Of a stretch of 64,000 bases of DNA, positions 27,601 to 33,939 are shown piece after piece (positions within the stretch are counted from its first letter, which is position 1; every line of letters begins with the position of its first letter). The position numbers and the translations under genes were made by a program. Under the pieces are notes generated by a model. It had not been told where the DNA came from, searched no databases, and was given only the letters and a program-made list of their open reading frames with translations. Source of the DNA: Verrucomicrobiota bacterium (lineage in GTDB: Bacteria; Verrucomicrobiota; Verrucomicrobiia; Verrucomicrobiales; Verrucomicrobiaceae); assembly GCA_025360015.1 (NCBI GenBank), contig JANYCZ010000029.1:229330-293329 (forward strand), written 5' to 3'.

Positions 27601-28125
27601 AGTATGAATGTCTCCACAAACGACTGGATGAAAGGTGGGGTGGGCGAGGACGCGAACCAACACGGCTTCGTCACCTGGCTGCTACGGCGGGTGGACCGGC
27701 AGGTCCAGTGCGTGGCTTATCTCAAGAATGGCTCCAAGTACGTCGGCATGCGCACCAGCAGCACCAGCGGCAGGGAAACTATCGAGCGTGCAGACTTTGG
27801 CGTCCGGCTAGACGAGGTGGAATATTTTGAACTGTGGGCGCGCGACATCCGGAAAGTGTCCTTCAAGGATGTGGTGCTGCCGCCATTGCAGAAGGCGGAG
27901 GTGCTGGTGGAAGGCCCTGGAAAATCCGGCCCAATCGCCTGGCACAAAGACCTGACCTTGGGTGCGGTGTTGGAATGGGCCGGCTGGTCGCCCAGTGCGA
28001 CCACCAATGGGAAACCAAATAAGATTCGTTGGTTTCACCAAGGACGAAACAATGAGGTCGAGGTGAACGACCAAACCCGTGGCATGCAGCTCTACCCTGG
28101 CGACAAAATCATCATTCCCGAATGA
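24700..28125 (+). CDS. giant membrane Ser/Thr protein kinase with SdpI-like and signal-peptidase-like regions
   Basis: About 1141 residues. Kinase domain 55-305: P-loop IGHGGMSAVFRA, Lys83, HRDIKPEN with Asp176, DFG at 194-196, APE at 226-228, so catalytically complete. Residues 353-450 are nine roughly 10-residue Gly/Ala repeats (GVFAFGGYAR, GLFACGGMAV and so on). Several membrane segments follow; 580-620 (MNSFYGVRLPSTFVSDERWY) looks like SdpI. Residues 685-785 resemble signal peptidase I, but the catalytic Ser-Met pair is changed (IVPHGSEPGV), so this part is probably inactive. The end (QLYPGDKIIIPE) recalls SLBB-type export domains. The start at 24700 has AGGTGG upstream. Its stop overlaps the ATG of a sigma-factor remnant. 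Confidence 0.88.
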   Translation: MDSTPPSSDPFHGLNPAELMAAAAMPTDGGADTLPLSQLDLPSLAEIAAAFPDLEIQDLIGHGGMSAVFRARQPKLDRVVALKVLPKSLAATPGFAERFTREGRVLARLSHPNIVTVHDFGESGGFCFLILEYVDGVNLRQAMRAGRFTPEQALNIIPVMCEALQYAHSQGVLHRDIKPENILLDAKGRVKIADFGIAKILNEDGDGGMMLTQSGAKLGTAPYMAPEQIEQPGSVDHRADIYSLGVVFYEMLTGELPLGRFAAPSEKSSVNGNMDEVVFRALAKDRAMRQQSAGEFKTQIEGIASMPPQMRRSLAMQFSSFEYKSKRALLGMPLLHVTSGIDPTTGRKRVARGIFAFGDRAVGVFAFGGYARGLFACGGMAVGVVAIGGMSVGLISWGGLAIALLLAYGGLAVGFLSAGGMALGWEAVGGFAAGVHAYGGQVYALVSGMGGQVHAPQVVENLAQMPGPLRWLVRVANQSAFFISLVWFPLLSPSLIVPWWARRQLEFEAQGGAQRATAWHERPSRVLWILPAALLLFMAVIWMTCHWADAGKVGVPAPIFVASAIEFVGMLLASASLPLWLRLVPMNSFYGVRLPSTFVSDERWYDVNAVFGRHLFGWSLTVIAAGIAGFYQLPRHQDAYAWAALTLTLVAVAASVVSTLVWMRRHPVGRPPLKPHRLVRNIELVIPVVVLMLFVRSFIARAYIVPHGSEPGVAKDSRWIASHLDTGFAPGDLIAYEHESGRTWIARVVAVEPKGLRLKRGGSAEEFSLPWDKIIGKMLFSYLSPGAVNGAGAEASRAAPVPAPADTRLSEGLPVVETSSHALQQEPRLLYLRMVPNGQPWAADVHDAVGRPVLLTKEEQRIITNTTTERTCPDSETCWLQAWIQHPDLDESSHVSVLPIDARRRAIEPQNMEFQNAHTSNFRPSGGPVHSVILSAGERSRLPHTVELSFAYSVGPWDAVKRVDKDPSMNVSTNDWMKGGVGEDANQHGFVTWLLRRVDRQVQCVAYLKNGSKYVGMRTSSTSGRETIERADFGVRLDEVEYFELWARDIRKVSFKDVVLPPLQKAEVLVEGPGKSGPIAWHKDLTLGAVLEWAGWSPSATTNGKPNKIRWFHQGRNNEVEVNDQTRGMQLYPGDKIIIPE

Positions 28126-28170
28126 CATCCTCCTTCCACGACACCCGCTGGACGCTTGTCTCCCGCTTGA
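28122..28170 (+). pseudogene. 5' remnant of an ECF-type sigma factor gene
   Basis: The ATG overlaps the kinase stop (ATGA) and the first 15 codons read MTSSFHDTRWTLVSR, identical in protein to the start of the intact sigma gene at 28913. At the DNA level three of about 47 bases differ, all silent. After residue 15 similarity ends and the toxin-antitoxin module follows. I read this as the original start of the kinase-linked sigma gene, cut off when the module arrived. Confidence 0.75.
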
Positions 28171-28202
28171 TGGAACTCTGCAGTCAACCTGGAGTCATCC
28201 GT

Positions 28203-28637
28203 TCACGGACCCACCCTGAGTCCCGCTGCATTCGCCAGCAGGCGCTGCCGTGCGTCAAAACTCAGCAACTCGTCCGCACCTGCCACAAGGGCGGCCGCCA
28301 CCTGCAGGATGTCATAGGCGCGGTTTCCCAGCGCCCGGGTGTGCAGGGCCGAGAGGCGGGAGGCTGTTTGAAAGAGAAGCGGCAGGGGCAGTACTGTCAT
28401 CACCACCCGGCCCGCGCTGATGTCCGCCTGAAAGCCGGAGGTGATTCGGGAGGCCTCGTGCGCAGAGAGCTTCCCGCGAAACTCCCGCAGGCGGACGGCG
28501 TTTTCGAACTCCAGCGAACTCACTTCGTGGATCAACAAAGGTGCCTGCTGCTTCTGCACATGCTCAAGCGCGGCGGCGGTGTTCACATCCGATCCATAGA
28601 ACGAGAGCAGAAAGCTGGTGTCGGCGCAGAGAATCAT
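28203..28637 (-). CDS. PIN-domain toxin (VapC-like)
   Basis: A 144-residue PIN domain. MILCADTSFLLSFYGSD holds the first acidic residue, SSLEFENAVRLREF the second, and GNRAYDILQVAAALVAGADE the Asp of the third motif, followed by LSFDARQRLLANAAGL as usual for VapC. Expected to be an RNase neutralised by the protein encoded nine bases upstream. The pair runs opposite to the surrounding kinase and sigma genes and lies between two copies of the sigma-gene start, marking it as an insertion. Confidence 0.85.
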   Translation of the reverse strand: MILCADTSFLLSFYGSDVNTAAALEHVQKQQAPLLIHEVSSLEFENAVRLREFRGKLSAHEASRITSGFQADISAGRVVMTVLPLPLLFQTASRLSALHTRALGNRAYDILQVAAALVAGADELLSFDARQRLLANAAGLRVGP

Positions 28638-28646
28638 GGGCTCTCT

Positions 28647-28874
28647 TCAATGCTCGCCTTTGTAGCTCTCGTACAGCTCGGCGGTTTCAGCGGCAGTCAG
28701 GGCATGCTCCTGGCTGCGGTCACGAAATGCCGCGCTCTGGGTCCAGTCCACCCGGCCTGCGCTTCCTACGGGAGCCGCGTCGCTGGATTTCACCACGACA
28801 TCTTCGCCCGACTCAAGCCACGAAAAGACCATGGCCAGCCGGTGCCGCAGGTCGTCGATAGTCGCGGTTTTCAT
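28647..28874 (-). CDS. Phd/YefM-like antitoxin
   Basis: A 75-residue protein starting MKTATIDDLRHRLAMVFSWL, then ESGEDVVVKS, the Phd/YefM DNA-binding pattern (short strand, helix, 'GE.v.v'). The acidic C-terminal part (ALTAAETAELYESYKGEH) would wrap the toxin. Nine bases separate it from the PIN toxin. The inner ATG at 28874 is chosen because the Phd fold begins there; upstream open sequence overlaps the intact sigma gene on the other strand. Confidence 0.75.
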   Translation of the reverse strand: MKTATIDDLRHRLAMVFSWLESGEDVVVKSSDAAPVGSAGRVDWTQSAAFRDRSQEHALTAAETAELYESYKGEH

Positions 28875-28912
28875 GAAGGGAGTGTCCCTCAATGCCCGCT
28901 GGCTGTCAAACC

Positions 28913-29629
28913 ATGACCTCCTCCTTCCACGACACCCGCTGGACGCTCGTCTCACGCTCGCGAGGCAGTGACACGCAGGCAAAGGCGGCGCTCAGCGAGC
29001 TGTGCAAAGCCTACTATGCGCCGGTGGTGGCGTTTCTGCGAAGGGATGGACGTGAAGAAGGTGTGGCGCGGGATCTGGCGCATGACTTCTTCGCCAAGCT
29101 GCTCGCGGGTGGTGCCATTGATGGCGCTGATCCCATGCGTGGGAAATTTCGCAGCTACCTGCTCATGGCCTTGAAACGTTTCGCGGCAGATCAACGGGAT
29201 CGTGATCATGCAGCCAAGCGCGGCGGTGGCCAGATTCATGCCGTGATCGAGGGCGAGTCTGACGCGACTGGCGCGGGCCTGCAGATCGCCGACACGAGCA
29301 TCGAAGCGCCGGATGCAGCCTTTGACCGCCAGTGGGCGCTGACGTTGTTGGTTCGTGCGCTGGTCAGGCTGGAGTCGGAGATGCGTGGCGAAGGCAAGTC
29401 AGAGCATTTTGACGCCCTGAAGCCATGGCTGACGGCGGAAGCCGATGCGACTCCGCAAGCTGAAGCGGCGGCGAAACTCGGGATGAGTGTGGAGGCGGTG
29501 AAAGTGGCGGTGCATCGCTTGCGGAAACGTTTTCGCGAAGCCGTGAAGGCAGAGATCGCACAGACCGTGGGAGAGGCGGGAGATGTGCGCGAAGAACTGG
29601 ACGCGCTGATGAGCGCTTTGCGAAAGTAG
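28913..29629 (+). CDS. ECF-type RNA polymerase sigma factor associated with the Ser/Thr kinase
   Basis: A 238-residue sigma-70-family protein starting MTSSFHDTRWTLVSRSRGSD. Region 2 is seen in LSELCKAYYAPVVAFLRRDG through LAHDFFAKLLAGG (the core-binding DLAHDFF helix) and FRSYLLMALKRFAADQRDRD. Region 4 is TPQAEAAAKLGMSVEAVKVA followed by VHRLRKRFREAV, a clear helix-turn-helix. Proteins with this start are common next to Ser/Thr kinases in Planctomycetes and Verrucomicrobia and carry no anti-sigma factor; control by phosphorylation is the usual idea. The stop codon lies inside a REP element. The toxin-antitoxin module separates it from the kinase. Confidence 0.85.
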   Translation: MTSSFHDTRWTLVSRSRGSDTQAKAALSELCKAYYAPVVAFLRRDGREEGVARDLAHDFFAKLLAGGAIDGADPMRGKFRSYLLMALKRFAADQRDRDHAAKRGGGQIHAVIEGESDATGAGLQIADTSIEAPDAAFDRQWALTLLVRALVRLESEMRGEGKSEHFDALKPWLTAEADATPQAEAAAKLGMSVEAVKVAVHRLRKRFREAVKAEIAQTVGEAGDVREELDALMSALRK

Positions 29630-29689
29630 CTTTGTTCCTGCGGAACAAGAGAATCCTTTGCCTTGTTGCGCAGCAACAAAGCAACTTTA
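29626..29689. repeat. REP element, family A, copy 1
   Basis: Two consecutive imperfect palindromes, TTTGTTCCTGCGGAACAAG and CCTTGTTGCGCAGCAACAAA, ending in GCAACTTTA. The leading GTAGC contains the TAG stop of the sigma gene. It ends ten bases before the start of the RAYT gene, forming its left flank. Confidence 0.88.
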
Positions 29690-29698
29690 GGCTGGCGC

Positions 29699-30352
29699 AT
29701 GGAATATTGCTTCTTTGACCCAGGTGCAAAGACGGAGATCAGCCAAGGCAATCTTCCTCATTGGGAACAACTCAACGCCTACTATTTCATCACCTGGCGT
29801 ACGGCAGATTCGCTGCCAAGCGAAGTGCTTAAAAAATGGCAGATAGAGCGCGACGAATGGTTGCGGGCGCATGGTATTGATCCATTGGCGGAAGACTGGC
29901 AGCGGGAGCTGGAAATGCTGCCAGAGCTCGAGCATCGGGAATTTTACACGCGGTTCACCGCGCAATGGAATGCTTTGCTTGATGAAGGTCATGGCGAATG
30001 CGTGCTGCGCAGGCCGGAGCTGAACTCAATGGTCGCAAACAGCCTTCTGCATTTCGACGGTGAGCGTTATGCCTTGGAGGCGTATGTGGTGATGCCGAAC
30101 CACGTGCATGTGCTGGCTGGAATCTCCGGGCGCGGTGATATGAGGCAGCTATGCCGGACCTGGAAAAACTTCACCGCCATGCAGATCAACAAGGCGCTGG
30201 GGCGCCAGGGGCAGTTCTGGCAGTGGGAGAGCTTTGACCATGTCGTGCGCAGTCCTGCCAGCTTGGACAAGTTTCGAAACTACATCCTGCAGAATCCCGT
30301 GAAGGCTCGCTTGAGGGAAGGCGAGTATCGAGCGTGGGCGAAGCCAAAGTAG
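29699..30352 (+). CDS. REP-associated tyrosine transposase (RAYT)
   Basis: A 217-residue single-strand HUH transposase of the Y1/IS200 superfamily. The HUH motif is VVMPNHVHVLAG, the catalytic Tyr is in DKFRNYILQNPVKARL, and QWESFDHVVRSPASLDKF is the typical segment between them. The N-terminal HWEQLNAYYFITWRTADSLP is also typical of RAYTs. These enzymes nick and move REP sequences. REP copies lie immediately before the start and across the stop codon, with more copies at 33301 and 36108, giving a direct enzyme-substrate association. The start at 29699 follows the REP. Confidence 0.92.
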   Translation: MEYCFFDPGAKTEISQGNLPHWEQLNAYYFITWRTADSLPSEVLKKWQIERDEWLRAHGIDPLAEDWQRELEMLPELEHREFYTRFTAQWNALLDEGHGECVLRRPELNSMVANSLLHFDGERYALEAYVVMPNHVHVLAGISGRGDMRQLCRTWKNFTAMQINKALGRQGQFWQWESFDHVVRSPASLDKFRNYILQNPVKARLREGEYRAWAKPK

Positions 30353-30430
30353 CCCTGTTCCTGCGGAACAGGGAATCCCTTGTTGCATGCCAAACCCTTG
30401 CCTTTGTTCCGCAGGAACAAAGCTACTTTA
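30349..30430. repeat. REP element, family A, copy 2 (between RAYT and aspS stops)
   Basis: GTAGCCCTGTTCCTGCGGAA begins with the RAYT stop codon and the end CGCAGGAACAAAGCTACTTT carries into TTA, the reverse-strand stop of aspS. The two halves are inverted relative to each other, so the whole 82 bases can fold into one cruciform-like hairpin. Confidence 0.88.
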
Positions 30431-32242
30431 CGCCTCCGGCTTCTTCTCTTTCCAGGTGCTCTGGATGTAGATTTCGCGCAGGGTCTTGAAGTCGATGTGG
30501 GTGGGGCTGTCGGTCATCAAGTCGCTGCCCTTGTTGTTCTTCGGGAAGGCGATGACTTCGCGGATGCTGTCCTCACCGCTGACGAGCATGGCGATGCGGT
30601 CCAGACCCAGCGCGAGGCCGCCGTGGGGCGGTGCGCCGAAGCGGAAGGCGTCGAGGAGATGGCCGAACTTGTGGGCCTGCTCTTCTTCGTTCACACCGAG
30701 GACGCTGAACATCTTGGCCTGCAGATCCTTCTCGTGGATTCGGATGGAGCCGCCGCCGAGTTCGTAGCCGTTGAGGACCACGTCATAGGCTTCAGCGCGC
30801 ACCTTGCCGTATTCACCGGCGTCCATGAGCGGGATGTCTTCCGTCTTCGGACGGGTGAAGGGATGATGCACGGCCACCCAGCTCTGCGTTTCGGCATCCT
30901 GGGCCAGCAGCGGGAAATCGACGACCCAGAGGAAGTTGAAGGCGGTGCTGTCCTTGGTCAGCGCGGTCATGTTGGCGATCTCGACGCGCACGCGGCCGAG
31001 GATGTCGCAGGCTTCCTGCCAGGTGCCAGCGTAGAAGAAGATGAGGTCGTTTTCCACGACGCCGAGCTTGGCGATGAGGGCCATTTGCTCGTCTTCGCTG
31101 AAGAACTTCCACAGGGGGCTCTTGTACTCGAGCAGGCCTTGTTCATTGCGCTCCACCTTGATGAAGGCGAGCTGCTTCACTTTCATGCCAGCTTGTGTGG
31201 CGATCTCGTTCAGACGGATCATCTGACCGGTGGTGATGCCGGCGAAGCCCTTCGCATTGATGGCACGCACGACGCCACCGTTTTCAATGGTGCTGCGGAA
31301 GATTTTGAAGCCGCTGCTGGCGAAGACATCGGCCATGTCCACGATCTCGTTGCCGTAGCGCGTGTCCGGCTTGTCGGAGCCGTAGCGGTCCATGGCCTCC
31401 TGGTACGTCATGCGTGGGAAAGGCGTGGGGATGTCGCGGTCGGTACCGGCTTTGAACATCTTGACGAGCAGGCCTTCGACGAGGTTCAGGATGTCCTCGC
31501 GTTCGATGAAGCTGGCCTCAATGTCGATCTGGGTGAACTCAGGCTGGCGGTCGGCGCGCAGGTCTTCGTCGCGAAAGCAGCGGGCGATCTGGAAGTAGCG
31601 CTCCAGTCCGGCGACCATCATGAGCTGCTTGTACTGCTGCGGAGCCTGCGGCAGCGCGTAGAAGCGGCCGGGGTTCAAGCGGGCAGGCACGAGGAAGTCG
31701 CGTGCGCCTTCCGGGGTCGGGTTGCTGAGGATCGGTGTCTCGACTTCGATGAAGCCGGCGGAGTCGAGGCAGTTGCGTGCGGCAGCGGTGATCTTGTGGC
31801 GCGTGCGGATGTTCTTGCTCATGCGCTCGCGGCGCAGGTCCAGGTAGCGGTATTTCATCCGCATGTCCTCGTTGGACAGCTCACGGTCGAGCTGGAAGGG
31901 CAGCACGTCAGCCTTGTTGAGCACTTTGAACTCGGTGGCGACGATTTCGATCTCGCCGGTGCCGAGCTTGGCGTTTTCCGTGCCGGTGAGGCGTGCAGCC
32001 ACCTTGCCGGTGATCTGCAGCACGTCTTCGTCACGCAGGTCATGGCTCAGGGCGGCGAGTGCCGCGTTCTCTTCCGGGCGGAAGACGACCTGGGTCAGGC
32101 CTTCGCGGTCGCGCAGGTCGATGAAGATGACGCCGCCATGGTCGCGGGCCGAATTCACCCAGCCACAGAGTGTGACGGTCTGGCCGATGTGCTCTGAGCG
32201 GACGGCGTTGCAGTGAAAGGTACGGTAGGCGTTGGGGATCAT
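30428..32242 (-). CDS. aspS: aspartyl-tRNA synthetase
   Basis: A 604-residue class II synthetase of the bacterial type. The N-terminal OB anticodon domain includes HIGQTVTLCGWVNSARDHGG and FIDLRDREGLTQVVF. Motif 2 is CFRDEDLRADRQPEFTQIDI, the bacterial GAD insertion spans about 290-420, and motif 3 is GGLALGLDRIAM. It charges tRNA-Asp (possibly also tRNA-Asn; the indirect route cannot be judged without gatCAB). The start at 32242 places the OB fold at the N-terminus. The stop codon is inside a REP element. A 391-base gene-free region separates it from the divergent sigma gene. Confidence 0.97.
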   Translation of the reverse strand: MIPNAYRTFHCNAVRSEHIGQTVTLCGWVNSARDHGGVIFIDLRDREGLTQVVFRPEENAALAALSHDLRDEDVLQITGKVAARLTGTENAKLGTGEIEIVATEFKVLNKADVLPFQLDRELSNEDMRMKYRYLDLRRERMSKNIRTRHKITAAARNCLDSAGFIEVETPILSNPTPEGARDFLVPARLNPGRFYALPQAPQQYKQLMMVAGLERYFQIARCFRDEDLRADRQPEFTQIDIEASFIEREDILNLVEGLLVKMFKAGTDRDIPTPFPRMTYQEAMDRYGSDKPDTRYGNEIVDMADVFASSGFKIFRSTIENGGVVRAINAKGFAGITTGQMIRLNEIATQAGMKVKQLAFIKVERNEQGLLEYKSPLWKFFSEDEQMALIAKLGVVENDLIFFYAGTWQEACDILGRVRVEIANMTALTKDSTAFNFLWVVDFPLLAQDAETQSWVAVHHPFTRPKTEDIPLMDAGEYGKVRAEAYDVVLNGYELGGGSIRIHEKDLQAKMFSVLGVNEEEQAHKFGHLLDAFRFGAPPHGGLALGLDRIAMLVSGEDSIREVIAFPKNNKGSDLMTDSPTHIDFKTLREIYIQSTWKEKKPEA

Positions 32243-32534
32243 GGCTGAAAAAGGGCGCGTAGAGTCGGCGGATTCGGCGTGGGTGCAAGGGGTAAGGCAG
32301 GGCCAAAATCCGGGCTTGGGGCAGGGTAGGGAAGCGGCCTGCTCCATGGGTCCCGAGACTTGTTTTGCCATCCACCCCCCCAGCGAGCACCGATCCCATG
32401 AGTGCCTGCTGAAAGCGTGCCACGAAACGTCCGGTTCTGTGCTGGCGCTCAGGTGATGGGAATAATGCCATGATTGAACCCTCTCATCTTCAAATATGTG
32501 GCCTCTGCGCTTTACCAGTGTTTACCTTAGAAAG

Positions 32535-32564
32535 TTAGACAAATAGGCCAAAAATTTAGACAAA
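32535..32564 (+). promoter_or_regulatory. direct repeat TTAGACAAA x2, candidate operator
   Basis: TTAGACAAA occurs at 32535-32543 and again at 32556-32564, 21 bases apart, two helical turns, in an AT-rich stretch just upstream of the candidate -35 box of the sigma gene. Spacing and position fit a regulator-binding site on one DNA face. The rest of the 32243-32534 interval shows nothing I can name. Confidence 0.45.
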
Positions 32565-32578
32565 AGAGAAACAAACCT

Positions 32579-32606
32579 TTGACGAAACGCTCTTTGTCGC
32601 AATAAT
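32579..32606 (+). promoter_or_regulatory. candidate sigma-70-type promoter of the ECF sigma gene
   Basis: TTGACG at 32579-32584 and AATAAT at 32601-32606 match the -35 and -10 consensus at five of six positions each, with a 16-base spacer. The start codon of the downstream gene is 27 bases further, leaving a short leader. Read by eye. Confidence 0.5.
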
Positions 32607-32633
32607 TAACCTTGTCAGACTCCCCAACTCATC

Positions 32634-33230
32634 ATGAATGCGATCGAATCCCCCCCTGAGTTAGACCCCAACATCGTCGAAGACATCCGCCTCCTGAAGC
32701 GCATCTCTGAACGCGACTCCGCCAGCTTCCAGACCTTCTACAAGAAATACAGCGGCCTCATCTTCGCCTCAATTTCGAACGTCTTGAACGACCACCACGA
32801 CACCGAAGACGTCATGCAGGAAGTCCTCGTGCAGGTGTGGAACAAAGCCCACCTCTACGAACCCCGCAAAGGCAAGCCGCTTACCTGGCTGACCACCTTG
32901 GCCCGCAATCGTGCCATTGACCGCATCCGCTCCAAGCAGCGCCGCTCCCGCCTCAACGACGACTTCGAGAGCGAGAACAAGAAGGATCAGTTCGAATTTG
33001 AACCCTCCGGCCACGAAAACCTCGAGTTCAAAGAGCGCGACACCATCCTCCACAGCGCCGTGTCCCGCCTCACGCAGGATCAGCGCGAAGCCATCGAGCT
33101 GACCTACTTCACCGGTCTCACGCAGGCCGAGGTGGCCGAGCGTCTTCACGAGCCACTTGGCACGATCAAAGCTCGCATTCGTCGTGGTGTGAACCGCCTC
33201 GAAACGCTGGTGAAGCCGCGTCTCGCTTAA
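32634..33230 (+). CDS. ECF RNA polymerase sigma factor (SigK/SigE-like), orphan
   Basis: A 198-residue two-domain ECF sigma factor. Region 2: FQTFYKKYSGLIFASISNVL and DTEDVMQEVLVQVWNKAHLY, then KPLTWLTTLARNRAIDRIRS. Region 4: LTQDQREAIELTYFTGLTQA followed by EVAERLHEPLGTIKARIRRG, a clear recognition helix-turn-helix. The family resembles SigK-like ECFs, usually paired with an anti-sigma gene downstream, but here a strong terminator follows at once, so no partner is encoded. Promoter and direct repeats lie just upstream. Confidence 0.92.
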   Translation: MNAIESPPELDPNIVEDIRLLKRISERDSASFQTFYKKYSGLIFASISNVLNDHHDTEDVMQEVLVQVWNKAHLYEPRKGKPLTWLTTLARNRAIDRIRSKQRRSRLNDDFESENKKDQFEFEPSGHENLEFKERDTILHSAVSRLTQDQREAIELTYFTGLTQAEVAERLHEPLGTIKARIRRGVNRLETLVKPRLA

Positions 33231-33265
33231 CTTTCCATCCCCCAAAACCTGGAAAACCCAATGAG

Positions 33266-33295
33266 AGAGGCGGACTTCGGTCCGCCTCTTTTTTT
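33266..33295 (+). terminator. intrinsic terminator of the ECF sigma gene
   Basis: A 10-bp perfect stem AGAGGCGGAC/GTCCGCCTCT (33266-33275, 33280-33289) closed by a TTCG tetraloop, an exceptionally stable loop in RNA, followed by a T run to 33295. It lies 35 bases past the stop. Confidence 0.93.
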
Positions 33296-33300
33296 GTAAA

Positions 33301-33350
33301 GCAGCCTTGTTGCTGCGCAACAACGGCCTGTTCCGCAGGAACAAGGCTAC
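33301..33350. repeat. REP element, family A, copy 3
   Basis: GCAGCCTTGTTGCTGCGCAA followed by CAACGGCCTGTTCCGCAGGA and ACAAGGCTAC. Same two palindromes as the copies flanking the RAYT gene, in the reverse order. The final CTA supplies the reverse-strand stop codon of dtd. Confidence 0.85.
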
Positions 33351-33799
33351 TCCCGCGCCCGTGAGTCCATGCAGAGGGTCACCGGACCGTCGTTGACCAG
33401 CGCCACCTTCATATCGGCACCGAATATGCCGCGTGCCACGGGCTTGCCCATCTCCCCCTCCAGCAGGGAGAGAAACTGCTCGTAGAGCGGGATTGCGCTT
33501 TCAGGCCGTGCGGCGCGGATGAAGCTGGGGCGGTTGCCTTTTTTCGTGCTGGCATGCAGCGTGAACTGGCTCACCACCAGCAGCTCGCCGCCGATGTCCT
33601 TCACGCTGAGGTTCATCTTGCCCTCCGCATCGCCAAAGATGCGCATCTGCGTGAGCTTCTGCACCAGCCACGTCACGTCTTCGAGAGTGTCCTCATGTTC
33701 GATGCCCGCGAGGATCATCAGGCCCACGCCGATCTGGCCGGTGATCTTTTCATCGACGGTGACGGAGGCGGAGGAGACGCGTTGGAGGACGAGGCGCAT
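33347..33799 (-). CDS. dtd: D-aminoacyl-tRNA deacylase
   Basis: A 150-residue DTD protein, starting [20 protein letters not shown]. Active-site motifs are [13 protein letters not shown] (SQFTL) and GPVTLCMDS (the cross-subunit Gly-Pro motif; commonly NGPVT, here DGPVT). It removes D-amino acids and glycine mischarged on tRNA. The length is typical. The open frame continues upstream of the ATG into a remnant of an amidohydrolase gene, so a longer in-frame start is available but not part of DTD. Confidence 0.95.
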   Translation of the reverse strand: MRLVLQRVSSASVTVDEKITGQIGVGLMILAGIEHEDTLEDVTWLVQKLTQMRIFGDAEGKMNLSVKDIGGELLVVSQFTLHASTKKGNRPSFIRAARPESAIPLYEQFLSLLEGEMGKPVARGIFGADMKVALVNDGPVTLCMDSRARE

Positions 33800-33889
33800 G
33801 GAGTGAGACGAAACTTGGTGGCGTTCGATCCACCGATACGCAGACAGGGAGTTCTTCCAGAAATACTTTTCGAGGGCTGCCAAGCCGTT
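33800..33889 (-). pseudogene. C-terminal remnant of an amidohydrolase gene
   Basis: In the frame of dtd and directly upstream of its ATG, the reverse strand encodes [19 protein letters not shown]. The intact amidohydrolase at 40055 ends with a nearly identical stretch, [19 protein letters not shown]. The remnant lacks a stop and runs into dtd, and its 5' side ends at the glycosidase gene. Best read as the surviving tail of a deleted paralogue. Confidence 0.65.
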
Positions 33890-33939
33890 GACATGATTGC
33901 GCTTGGACAAACGGCCCGCGGCTGCCCATTCTGCGGCGC

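Noticed and set aside
30380..32197. 605-codon plus-strand frame opposite aspS
   Set aside because: Shadow of aspS; the aspS frame has all synthetase motifs and the other frame has no recognisable fold.
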